From positions 13,267,924-13,331,923 of the forward strand of contig JAAALK010000289.1 of NCBI GenBank assembly GCA_019279435.1: a stretch of 64,000 bases of DNA, written 5' to 3'. The position numbers and the translations under genes were made by a program. Shown here piece by piece: positions 32,332 through 43,061 of the stretch. Below the pieces are notes generated by a model. The model had not been told where the DNA came from. It did not search any database and worked only from the letters and a program-made list of their open reading frames with translations. Position 1 is the stretch's first letter. Every line of letters begins with the position of its first letter. Origin of the DNA: Zizania palustris. Its lineage: Eukaryota; Streptophyta; Magnoliopsida; Poales; Poaceae.

Positions 32332-33350
32332 AATACCTCTTTCATGAATCATGAATCCTAAAAACTTGCCTGCCGACACGCCGAAAGCACATTTGAGTGG
32401 GTTCATTTTTAAGCCATATTGACGCATCCTATCAAAAGCAACTCTCAAATCGGCTAGGTGGTTTCCCATAGCATCTGATTTGACTACAACATCATCTATG
32501 TAGACCTCTACAATAACTCCTAGCAAGTCATGAAAGATCAAATTCATAGCACATTGATATGTGGCGCTAGTATTCTTTAAACCAAAAGTCATAATGACCC
32601 ACTCAAACAAACCAAAAAAACCAGGGCATCAAAATGCTGTCTTGTAGACGTCCTCTCCGACCATAAAATTTTGGTTATAACCAGCGTTGCCATCAAGAAA
32701 ACTTAATACCTTGTGTCATGAAGCATCGTTGATCAACATGTTGGCTATCGGCATGGGATATTCGTCCTTCGGAGTGGCCTTGTTAAGATCCCTGAAATCA
32801 ATACAAACTTGTATTTTGCTGCTCCCCTTCTTCTCTACAGGCACAATGTTAGCGACCCATTCAGCATACCTGCATGGCCTAATAAATTCAGCCTTGAGTA
32901 ATCGTTCTACCTCCTCTTTAACTCGGTCATACACGGCCGAATTAAAGCGACGAGGGGGCTATTTATAAGGCCTAAACCCGGGTTTAATTGGTAGCCGATG
33001 ATCCACGAGCTCGCGGCTTAGTTCGGGCATCTCGCTATACTCCCATGCAAAACAATCAACGTACGACTCAAGCAATTTTATTACTTTGGCCTTTTCATCA
33101 GCCTGTAAATTTTGGTTTACAAAAGTCGGCCTTGGGTGTTACCATTGCCTATATCGACCTCTTCTAGGGGTTCGGCTGACACGAAGCCTTGTCCTAATTT
33201 TTCTACTTCGCTAAAATCTTCAATGGCTTCAGCAATACCGTCTTTAGAAGACCGATACTGGTCTACATGAGACTTTAGCTAATCAAGATTGTTTTTACTA
33301 GACATGACTACTAGTTTAGGAATAGCCGCACTACATCTGCCGGCTTCACA
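32332..33350 (-). pseudogene. gypsy G2 reverse transcriptase, right of copia F
   Basis: Minus-strand frames 32934-32716 and 32610-32332 hold the fingers and palm: YDRVKEEVERLLKAEFIRPC, IVPVEKKGSSKIQVCIDFRD, KDEYPMPIANMLINDAS, then after a break WVIMTFGLKNTSATYQ and VEVYIDDVVVKSDAMGNH, with the YIDD active site, ending MIHERGI at the copia F border. Upstream (32950-33350) the EYSEM/LSREL lead-in is recognisable but interrupted. A TGA within the block after NDAS and other stops inactivate it. Confidence 0.87.
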
Positions 33351-33521
33351 GACACGGTTACAAAACGCCCCCGGACACGCTAATGAAACCATAATCCGAG
33401 AGGTGTCTACTTGATAGACACTCTACTTTATCATGGACGGTGTCGATAGACACATCGGCCAATGCTACTTGGGCCAAAATATCTGCTGGTATGACCTCCA
33501 CATCATCGTCGTCCCACTGCA

Positions 33522-33983
33522 TTAAGCACTGGTGCAAAGTAGATGGAATACAAAATTTGTGTGAATCCAATCACGCCCGAGTAGCACACTATAGTTACCT
33601 TGCACATCTACGATGAAGAATGCTATTGGCAACGTCTTGTTGCCCACTGTCAACTCCAGGGAGAGTACTCCTTTTGCTTCGGAGCTCTTGCCGTTGAAGC
33701 CATTGAGCATTAGGTTGGTTTTCTTTAGGTCCTCCTCGCCCCTACCGAGCTTCTTCAAAAGAGAGTAAGGCATTAAGTTGACAGTGGCACCAACGTCAAC
33801 AAGCATCTTGGAGATCGTCTTCCCATCAATGTGGCCCTTTACGTAGAGGGGCTTTAGGTGACGAGCTGTATCCTCGGGCTTCTCAAAAATAGCATCCTGT
33901 GGGCCGAGGTTCAATTGAGCGACCTCGGCCTCGTCTTGTGGTAGTGCGAACTCGGCAAGAAATATGACGACGTTGATGTCCAT
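33522..33983 (-). pseudogene. gypsy G2 protease region
   Basis: An open frame of 153 codons: HLKPLYVKGHIDGKTISKML, then VDVGATVNLMPYSLLKKLGR, and FIVDVQGNYSVLLGRDWIH. This is a retropepsin-like domain. The active-site triplet, read DGG in G3 at the same place, is DVG here, so the Asp is kept but the flap-supporting Gly has changed. It lies between the gag-pol linker and RT, as in other Tat elements. Confidence 0.83.
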
Positions 33984-33986
33984 TGC

Positions 33987-34616
33987 CTAAGGTGTGGGTC
34001 CCTCGGAGATGGGCGTGTAGTCATCATCGAGCATGTCATCGTCGTCACTTGGAATAGGAGTCGGGTTGTTTGTCTCAACCGGCTTGGGCTTCCATACTTG
34101 CTTCACGATTGGTCGAGGGTGGATTTCTTCAAAGATTGCGTCTCGCTCATCCTCGGCCTTCTTTTCACGCATCTCCTGTGATCGCAGACGTTGTAGGCGC
34201 ATCTTCTGTGATTTTGACATGCCTGGAGGTGCCCAAGATGGCTTTGGCTTGGTACCAGGTGCCACCAATTTGTTTCTGTGACTTCTAGCCGAAGGGGTAT
34301 CACCTAGGTCAGCCTCGTATATTTTAAGTTTAGTAGGAACTTCTATGCGGACCCCGCCGGTCGGATCGGCCTCGTTGGGCCAATCGGACCATGCTTCGGC
34401 AATGGCCTCGGCCGGGATAGGGGACTTACCTCCATCGGACTTCGGCGAGGGGGCCTTCGGTATTGAGACTTCCTGAAACCCTACCTTGACTGTGATGGCT
34501 TTGGACTCCCTCTCCCTCACCTCTTCGAGCACATATTCCTTGGCTTCGTCCTGCGCAAGTCGATTTGGAGGTAATAGGGATAGCCTGTGGAAGACGTTCC
34601 CCTTCGCCATGTTCAC
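33987..34616 (-). pseudogene. gypsy G2 region between gag and protease
   Basis: A 209-codon open frame on the minus strand with NVFHRLSLLPPNRLAQDEAK, a charged middle, PPGMSKSQKMRLQRLRSQEM and an acidic end DDDDMLDDDYTPISEGPTP. The matching part of G3 (54520-54930 and below) is clearly related. No enzymatic motif is present. The basic SKSQK/RLQRLR stretch followed by an acidic tail is shared by both copies and is probably the start of the pol polyprotein. Confidence 0.7.
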
Positions 34617-34629
34617 TTGTCCCTGCCAA

Positions 34630-34968
34630 TCATAACACTCCGAAGAAAAACAGGGTGCAACACTCCACTACGAAGGGCACTCCAGCGGCAAGGTGTAGTT
34701 CAGAGCTCACGGGACCCCTGCCCAGTAGTATGGTGGAGGCATTGGAGGCTTTAGGGGCTTCGCCCACTGTGAGATGAACCCATTGCCTGGAGGGGGGTTC
34801 AGCCACGTCGAAGTTCTTTCGGACCATATCAGCGAAGGATCCTGCCAGGCTGGAGGTTTGTTCAGCCATTGCGGGCAAAAGTCCCCCACCGGGGGTTTGC
34901 CCATAGCGGAGGTGGGTTCGTCCAGTGGGGTCTGAACTCGCCTGGCGGAGGGTTTGGCCATTGGGGTC
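34630..34968 (-). pseudogene. gypsy G2 gag C-terminal repeat part, left of the solo LTR
   Basis: Minus-strand coding with Pro/Trp-rich units related to QWPNPP and QWAKPLKPPMPPPYYWAG, matching the end of G3 gag (WARPLEPLMPLPYDWVGTP). The 36-bp unit is still visible at 34905-34968. The solo LTR is inserted in the middle of the repeat, and the coding sense resumes at 37803. Confidence 0.72.
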
Positions 34969-37802
34969 TGTGGGATCGGAATGGTGACTAGAAGGGGGTG
35001 AATAGGTGCCTCGACACTTTCTTTCGAATGTGATGGCCACCCAACGCACCTCCAAATACTTAGTTTCAAGTTTTAATACAATCAGTACAAAATTTGAGCT
35101 CAACTAGATTGAACACCACAATTCTGCGTAGTTTGAAAATTGTTTGATCAACAAATATCAAAACACTCACACAAGAATTCAAGTCAAATTTGAAATAGAG
35201 AATCAGCTAGTTTCAATTGAATTCCAAATGACATCTCAACAGTTCTGGACCAATTAGGACTATAAACAGTGAAAACTGATAACCATTTGAATCAGAATTC
35301 AGGTTTTAAAACCAATTTCAGACTTCAACTTCAGAATACCTAAACAACAGTAATTTGAACACTGTATTCAATCAAATATTGATTCAAACTAACAATTCAT
35401 CTCAAGGGAAAAAATTGATCAGAATGATATTCACTTCAAAATTGTAACCAGATTTCAAACACTCACTTCTCTTCAAAATAACTAAACATCAGTAAATTGA
35501 ATCACTGAGTTCAACCAAAAATCTGAAACATTCTACTCAAAATTTGACACTAAATAGTGTATTCAGACACAACAATATCACACAAACGGCAGTACTCTCA
35601 GAACTTATTTAAGTATGAATTGCTGAAACCAGTGGTTCAGTTCATCCCAAGACAAAACACAATTTCAATCAATTTTCAACTGATCTGAGCATTGAACTAG
35701 CAGATCTTTGATAAAACAATCAATCCAGACAATTCATGAACCAAGCTGACTAAAACATAGTAGTTGCACCAAGAATCAGAAAAGGTTATACTCCTCAATT
35801 TACTTCAGCAGCTATATAAAACAGATTCACAACAATGAATTTCGTTGCACAAGACAATATGTATACAACAATTAAATCAATCTTCAATAATCTGCAGATT
35901 CAACACTAAAAAATTCTGCTGACAAAACAGTACACTGAAACTATAGAATCTGAAACATCCAGGATGAGGAACAGCGTGCGTGGTTTTAGTTCAAAATTGA
36001 TTTGGATTGAGATACATCTGAGATTCTATGATCCAATGAAGTAAATCAATAAATCAGACTTATCTACAACACCTAGTCAACAGAATCACATTCATCAGGA
36101 GCAAACATAAGAACTAAACAGATTAATTCATTAAGTACTTGAGGTAAATAGTGATTCCAGACAATAGTAAGACTGAACATAGCTAATTAAAAAGGTGAAG
36201 ATAGATCAACCAGAGCTTTACTAGGATAACCAGTAGATGAAGAACCTTTGAAGAAGCTTATCCAAGTGTAACTACAACAAACTGATTCAATTCAGCAAAC
36301 ATTCAATCACAGAAAATAGAAAAAAACAAACTACCTCTGATCTGAACTCGAACAGTCTTTAAACAGAAGTTCAGCTCTGAGCTTGATCCATACACATGTT
36401 CAGAATCATGCTAAACCAGTTCCTCAGATTAAGTAGACAACCTTCTTCAGTCAGTGAATACATGCAACTTGGAGGGTTTAACAACTAGTAGAACAGAAAC
36501 TATACAGAAACCAGTTTTACTCTCAAAAACTTCAGAACAGATCACTTGAACAGAGGTAATCTGACCACAATAGATACAAAACTTCAACTGACTATCACCA
36601 CAAAGTATTTCTATCATGCACTAGACAAAGTAACAGATCAGCAATGATTTTGAGGAAGAACAAAATTCAACAACCTTTGATTCAAAACTGAACTGCCAAT
36701 GACTCAAGTCTGCTGTAGCAATTTACTGAAAAGCAAAGATTCAAGGATTAAAGCTACACAGAAACAATCTCTAACCTTCCTAGATGGACAATCACAAGTT
36801 TGCAATCAGGTTCATCCAAAAATTTCACATACACACATGGCTAGAAAGATGGAATCCATCTCTTGGCAAATAAAAGAACTTACGAGTAACAGTCCTGCCG
36901 AAACAGCTTCTGTAGCGCATCCAGACTTCCAGCGATCGCATTGCAGATTTTGCCAGCAAAAATGAGCTACAGGATGCACCTGATCCTATTCCTCATCATG
37001 AACTCGCTAGAACAGAGACTACATAGGATTTTTCTCAATAAGCTTTCATTGGACAAAATGCTTGAAAAAATATCTTCTATTTTTGGTGCATTCAGCTACA
37101 GAACAGCTAGGGGTATATATCCTAACAACCCACACTTCTAGAAGCCCCTTTTTGCACTTTGCCCCTTGACAAAATTAGAAATACTTATCTTGAAAATACC
37201 CTATTAAACCCTAAAGGAAAAATTACAAGAAGACTCTTCTTTTAATATATTTTCAGAGTGGACCCACTCTAAAAAATATACCTAAAGGATACACTATGAA
37301 ACTTAAAAATTTAAACTCATACAAGACATATTTATTGAATTAACAAAAACATTTAAAGTTTCGACGGTTTTCAGCAAAAACCGTCAAAGCCTCTCCTAAT
37401 CGTCGACGCCCGTCGTCAGTCCGCGAACCCGACTACCAGCAAGTCTCTCCCACTCTCGATCTCTTGAGCCGCCTTGTCACATGAATTGGCTTCCCTTTTA
37501 CTGACTCGACCGATGCTTCGTCTTGATCAATCTTCAACTCAACGTCCTGTTCGACCTCCATGCGTACATCAGAGTCCACTCTCGACTTCGACTGACACCC
37601 TCGACCATCTGGCATTAGACTCCCCGTCTAACCCTGATCCCGTGCCATCGACAATTGATGAGTAACTCAAGCCTGCACACACACGAGACAAATACAGACG
37701 AACATAGAATATCCAGAGAATCCAGACACAACCCATGATTTCACCCTGTCAATCACTCATCATTACCTTGAACAATAGTGACAAACCTCACTATGTTCCT
37801 CA
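34969..37802 (-). mobile_element. solo LTR of a long-LTR copia family related to element A
   Basis: Plus strand TGTGGGATCGG...GTTCCTCA, minus strand TGAGGAACATAG...CCGATCCCACA, flanked by a perfect 5-bp duplication GGGTC at 34964-34968 and 37803-37807. Length is 2,834 bp. On the minus strand the last 45 bp contain CTATTCACCCCCTTCTAGTC, the LTR-end motif of the other copia families. The 37340-37802 part matches the LTR of A at 4620-5074. The interior (35100-37140) is A-rich with no coding capacity. There is no internal domain, so it arose by LTR-LTR recombination. Confidence 0.88.
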
Positions 37803-37804
37803 GG

Positions 37805-38056
37805 GTCTGAACTCGTTATGTGGAGGGTTCGGCCATTGGGGTCCGAACTCATTATGCGGAGGGTTCGGCCATTGGGGTCTGAACTCGTTATGCGGAGGGT
37901 TCGGCCATTGGGGTCCGAACTCGTTATGCGGAGGGTTCGGCCATTGGGGTCCAAACTCGTTATGGGGAGGGTTCGACCATTGGGGTCTGAACCCACTGTG
38001 CGAAGGGTTCAGCCACTAAGGTCCGAACTCACCCTTCGGGGGTTCAGCTGTTGGGG
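37805..38056 (-). repeat. 36-bp minisatellite inside gypsy G2 gag
   Basis: Seven consecutive units start at 37805, 37841, 37877, 37913, 37949, 37985 and 38021 (unit GTCTGAACTCGTTATG... to CCATTGGG). On the gag strand each encodes 12 residues around PQWPNPPHNEF. The last unit is 35 bp, which shifts the frame. More units lie on the other side of the solo LTR. Confidence 0.88.
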
Positions 38057-40145
38057 TCCGAATGCACCCTTCTAAGGGTCTGGCTGTCTTGGCCCCTTCG
38101 GTTGTCTTAACTTTTTTGGTCGGGGGCCTGTTTCCTCTGCTTTCTTCTGGTGTTTTCTCAACAGCATCGGGTATGTTACCTTTGGCTTCTTGCGAGCCCT
38201 AGCCAAAGGAGATGTATTGATGTTCGTTTTCCACACTCCTACTTTAGGGTTCTTTGGTATGAGTGTGTGTGCGCGTGATTCTCCAATAACGACCACTTTC
38301 CCCTTAGATGAATCAGCACCTTCTTCTTGTCGAGGTCGATGGTGTTCACGGGGAAGGGGTCTTTGTCCAGCTTCATCTTCGGACCAGAATCTATCTTCAA
38401 TTGTCCTTCTATGGCCGATTGAACCTACCGACGAAAAACATTACAGTCATTAGTATAATGAGAATGTGAATCATGCCACTTACAATAGGGGCGTTTCTTT
38501 AGCTCGTCGGTGGTCGGGATGACTTGGCCCTTAGGCAACCTAAGAAGCTTGCTCTTCAAGAGGAAATCAAATATTTTATCGCACTTAGTTACATCAAACG
38601 AGTGTTTAACTTCGCTGGGTCGACTCTTAGTGGGAGACGACCGTAGCTTATAACAAGTGATGGGCTTGCTCTTAGCGTTCCAAACCCATTCGGCCGCATA
38701 CATGTCAGCTGAAACTTCCTCTTCCTTCGACTCTTCCTCGTCGGAGTGTTCCATGATGTGTACTTCAGCCTTAGGCTTGTTGAACGTTTTAATGAATTTT
38801 TTATCTTTGGCTCGGCCTTCTTGGACTAGAGTCTGCTGTAGGACTTGGCTGACTTCTAAAAAGTTCTGGTTGTCTATCCTCTCTTTAATCTCAGAGCACA
38901 ACCCATTAAAAGCTAGATCCACCAAATCCCTTTCTAAAATATTGAGACTAAAACATTGGTTTTTGTTATCTCTAAAGCGCTTGACGTACTCGGAGACACT
39001 CTCACTAGATTTCTTTTTGACCGATGTCAAGTGTGAAAGCCTAAGTTCTATCTCGCCCGTATAAAAATAGTCATGGAACTTTTGTTCTAATTGGGCCCAC
39101 GTTTGGACGGAGTTCAGTGGGAGTGCGGAAAACCAAGTGAAAGCGGTGCCGGATAGTGAAAGAGAGAACAGTCTAAGTTTTAATGCGTCCGACCCACTAG
39201 CTTCTCCACACTATGCTAAGAACTGGCTGACATGCTCTAGTGTGGTCTTGTTACCCTCACCATCGAATTTGGTGAATTCAGGGACTTTATAGACGCGAGG
39301 GTAGGGTATGGTGTCGAAGTGATTGGTGTATGGCTTTTGGTAAACCCTAGCCCAATCTCTAGGCGCGAAGCCAGTGCAGTCCCTAAATAGCACGCGGATC
39401 CGCTCCTCAATGTCGTCCTGGCCTCCTGCCTATGCGCGTATCTCATGCGAGGGCACGACAAGCGGTGGTATGTCGGTGTGTCAGCCGCGGGGGTCTTCCT
39501 CACATGCTGGCACTGGATATTTGATGTGCTCGGGCCTATACGCTTGTGTAGGAGCATGCGGCGTAGGCAGTGCAGGAAAAGATGGCACATGCGTAGGTGG
39601 AGGTGGCATGCAATAACCAGGGTTAGCTTGGCTATAAGTGTAGTGACTTGTCTTGACTATAGATGTTGAGGCTGGAACGTGATAGCTTTGCCAGTACTAC
39701 CATCGGTTCTATTATAGATGCGATTTACCGTGGGTATACTAGCATTTGGAGTCGGAGGAATGGCCTCACTAAAGCTGAACCTTCTAAACATCGCCTCTAC
39801 CTGAGAGCTAACTGTCGAATCTAGACGGTTGGCTAGCGAAGCGCTAACAACTTGATCTACCGATGCGGCTATCTTTTTCTCAATCTATAAAGAAGATAAA
39901 GGAGGTGACACTTGTGTTACCTGAGTCTGAGTGAGGTTGGGGATGTTGATGTCGTGCTTGATGAAGCCCATGCACGTCTTGACATAGCCCCCGAGCATGA
40001 GATCTTGGAGCTCTTTCATCGTTGCCTCGATCTCCGCTCGACCTTCCTCGGGGATGTCTTCAAGGGTAGGCATCATGATGTTGCGGTTGTTGATTTCTGC
40101 GCCCCCCATGGGATTCATCGGCATTTTAGATGTAGTAGTCGTCAT
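38057..40145 (-). pseudogene. gypsy G2 gag
   Basis: Minus-strand pieces 40307-39885, 39393-39211, 39030-38425 and 38296-38072. The equivalent of the G3 start codon is ATT here, and the next in-frame Met is at 40145. Recognisable parts are MPTLEDIPEEGRAEIEATMK, FTKFDGEGNKTTLEHVSQFL, TSVKKKSSESVSEYVKRFRD (retrotransposon gag domain), the Cys/His motif YCKWHDSHSHYTNDC, and RTLIPKNPKVGVWKTNINTS. Stops and frameshifts separate the pieces. The Pro/Trp repeat region follows at lower coordinates. Confidence 0.85.
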
Positions 40146-40194
40146 AGAGATACTTGCAGCTGATGTAGATGTACTTGTAATGTTGGCGTAGCCT

Positions 40195-40212
40195 TCCCCA
40201 GCGGAGTCGCCA
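40195..40212 (-). other. primer binding site of gypsy G2
   Basis: Minus strand TGGCGACTCCGCTGGGGA, seven bases inside the LTR. The same site in G3 is TGGTGACTCCGCTGGGGA. The form is that seen in Tat-type gypsy elements. I did not assign the tRNA with certainty. Confidence 0.7.
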
Positions 40213-40219
40213 AAAAGTG

Positions 40220-41022
40220 TGTTGACAAGGAAACATGCCCCCGCACTTGGGTCAGTTCGATGATCCAAAAGTGTGTGGATACTTAGGGATGAGCCTAAGC
40301 GTAACACAACACTGATGTCGCATTCTGACTATCCTTAATAGTGGCAAGGGGGTGGAGTCGCCAGGTAATGAGATCACAAAAAAATATTCCAATTAGCTGA
40401 AAAGGAATATATAGATAAAATAAACCAACCAGCCGAATGGAGCCTGATTAATTCAAAGTGTACTGTTTGAAGGGTCATCGAAGGGGGCCATCGGCGTCTG
40501 GTGCGAAGGGGGCACCAAAGATAGCCTTCGACGTTCGGATTGATCTGGCCAAATATAGGTCCCGAACAAATCGTGACACGAAATCGGCTCCGAACGATAA
40601 GGTCCAGTGCAAAACCTCTTAACATGACAAAGTCCAACGCGGAGCGCTAGCGTGGTAAAATCTAGTGTGGAGCACTGGCGCGACGAAGTCCGACGCATAG
40701 CGCTGGCGCGATGAAGTACGTTGCAGAGCGTTCTGGAGGGCCTCCGACGTGAAGCAACTCTGATGCGAAGTAGCTCCGGTGCACCGGTCTTGACTAGACC
40801 GACAACAGCGTGATGAATCTAGCATGAATAGACAAAGTAGGGATTCGCCGAAGGGTGCTCAGGCAGCCTCTGAAACCAGCTTCCTAGCTCCGGAAACCTT
40901 CGGCAAAGAGGGCTCCGAACGTGAAACCTGTAGCAAAGCAAAGATCAAGTGCCAATTCAGCCTGGAGAACGAATTACTAAATGTTGCAGTATATAGAATG
41001 ATGGTAGCACTCTGTTACGTAG
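40220..41022 (-). repeat. gypsy G LTR 2, left part (shared by G2 and G3)
   Basis: Begins TGTTGACAAGGAAACATG and matches LTR 1 through the same variable minisatellite (40625-40760) up to CTGTTACGTAG, where copia E is inserted. Relative to LTR 1 the next roughly 340 bp are missing. The LTR resumes at 49528. Confidence 0.87.
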
Positions 41023-42997
41023 TGAGAAACCAAGGGTTGGATTCGGAGTCTGTGATCAGTGATTGATAGGTTTTACCTTATGGATTCGAAGGGGTTTGGA
41101 GGTTGTTTCACCAAAGGGTTCGGTGGGTTTGGTTGCTGCGGAGTGTGTCTATCGGAGGGGTCTGACAGAACACGATGACTTTGTTGTACCGTAGGATTCG
41201 GTACTTTGGGCAGTACACCGGAGTGTGTACCGAAGGTTGTTTACCGGAGAGGTCTCCGGGGTACTGGATACACGTGTTTGTTTGTCTATGGTGCGCAGGT
41301 GACTTCGGAGGCGATGGATGGTTCGCAGCAAGTGAACTTGGGTCAAGCGAGAGGCTTGATGCTAGGTGAGCGGGGAGCTCGTTCATGAAGGTTGCATGGG
41401 GTCGAGGTAGGTCCTCGGGTCAAGGTGCACCAGGCGAAGGCAGAGAGTGCGAAGGGTGGCTCCGGCTGAAGGTACCCTGAGACGAAGTCCTCGGAGGCGA
41501 GGAACTTCGAGGTGTGCTCCGAAAGATGCAACTTCAGAGTTCGGCGGACAAATCCTCATCATTGTGGCAAGAAGTGTGCTCCGGATGGAGGCACTCGAAG
41601 GTTCACCCGACGGAGGTCTCAGAAGTCGAGGTGCATCGATGGCATGGTCCGGGTGAGGTTCGTTGAGGACTGTGCTTGGGGAGAGACACTGCGACAAAGT
41701 TCTCATGGTATGCTACATGCGGAGGCCTTGGACGAAGGAGGGACATCGAAGGGTGGTGGGGCTTCGGAGTGTGGCTGACTTGAGGTACTTCGGCCATGCA
41801 TGGCTTCGGTATACGGACTAACGGAGTTCGACCTGGGAGTAGCTGCGAAGCCATGGTGGTCCACTCCGGAGGTGATGGTGTGAATACTCAAGAGCTTTGA
41901 CAGCCTCAGCTCAAAACCATCACTATATCGAAGGCTGACTTTGGTGAAGCGAAGGCCGTTTGGCTCAAGGCTTCTCGCCGAAGGTACCACACCCCTCACG
42001 TGTGAAGGGGGCTTTAGAAGGCTCCAAAATAGCAAAGGCTGATCGTGTCTGCTCTGCCAAAGTTGATGTTGTCTTCCCTGCGAAGCTAACAAAAGAAGCC
42101 TCCAAATAAAGTAGACTACTATATGTACCCCCTGTCCGAGAGAGACAAAAGCAATGTAAACCCTAGGGGTAAAGTAGTCTATTCACAGGGCTGAATAATG
42201 GCTATAAATAGTGAAGGCTGGCTAGGCCTCAGTAACACTTTTTGAGTATACATTTAAGAACTCATGTGCTAGCCGCCACACTCATGTATTGAAACCTGTG
42301 AGTTCATTTTTGTGTTCCCTATTCTTGCAATGAAGCTTTGATTCTATTCTTCTTTCACTACTTGAACTTGTATTTCTTGTTACACTGCATGCTTTGATTC
42401 CATCTGTGCACCATTTCCTTCTGGGTTAAGTTTGTGCACTAGTTCTCTTCTGGAGAAGTGTGTGAGAGGTCTGTGCATGCAAAGTGTGTGTTTTTCAGTG
42501 TGTTCGCTCTGGGTAAACTGAGGTAACCCCTCACCATTTACTAGCGAAGCACCGAGTGGTCCATAGTCAAGGGCTATTTTCTTCCCTTGTCAAAGTCCTT
42601 AGAGTAGTATGTTCTGTGTGAGTATAGACCTTCAGAATACGAAGCCTAGTACCTGTTGCTAGTGCATGGTATCTAGTCGAAGTCCTCAGAGGGAAGTCAT
42701 CTCTAGCAAAGGATGAAGTGCGAAGTCTGCTCAAAGGCACCCAGTGTGCGGAGCCTGCACTGACTTAGCATAGTTGAGTTTTTGGTGTTGTGAGTGGAGT
42801 GAAGTCTTCTTGACTATGAACTTTTTCTCCTCGCGAAGCTTGGTTTCAGAGCTGTGAAATACCTCCAAACCAGACCTCCGAAGGGTGTGTTCGAAACTTG
42901 TTCCGCAGGAGACTGTTTTAAAACAGAAGGCTATTTTTAGCCTGAAATTTTAAAAGCTTCCATTCACCCCCCTCTTGTCGCCATTTCCGCTCCAACA
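41023..42997 (+). repeat. 5' LTR of copia E
   Basis: 1,975 bp, TGAGAAACCAAGGGTTGG...GCTCCAACA, collinear with the 5' LTR of F, including the CCGAAGG-rich U3, TATAAATA (42203-42210) and the CACCCCCCTCTTGTCGCC end. Confidence 0.92.
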
Positions 42998-42999
42998 AT

Positions 43000-43010
43000 T
43001 GGTATCAGAG
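43000..43010 (+). other. primer binding site of copia E
   Basis: TGGTATCAGAG after the LTR end, matching initiator tRNA-Met as in F and B. Confidence 0.85.
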
Positions 43011-43061
43011 TAGGTTAAGATCACCAATTGACGTTAATCGGTTTTGTGATCTGTTGGCGAC

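Noticed and set aside
35100..37140. A-rich stretch that could be an intron-rich host gene or intergenic DNA
   Set aside because: It lies wholly between LTR termini with a perfect 5-bp target duplication, has no coding signal, and belongs to the solo LTR.
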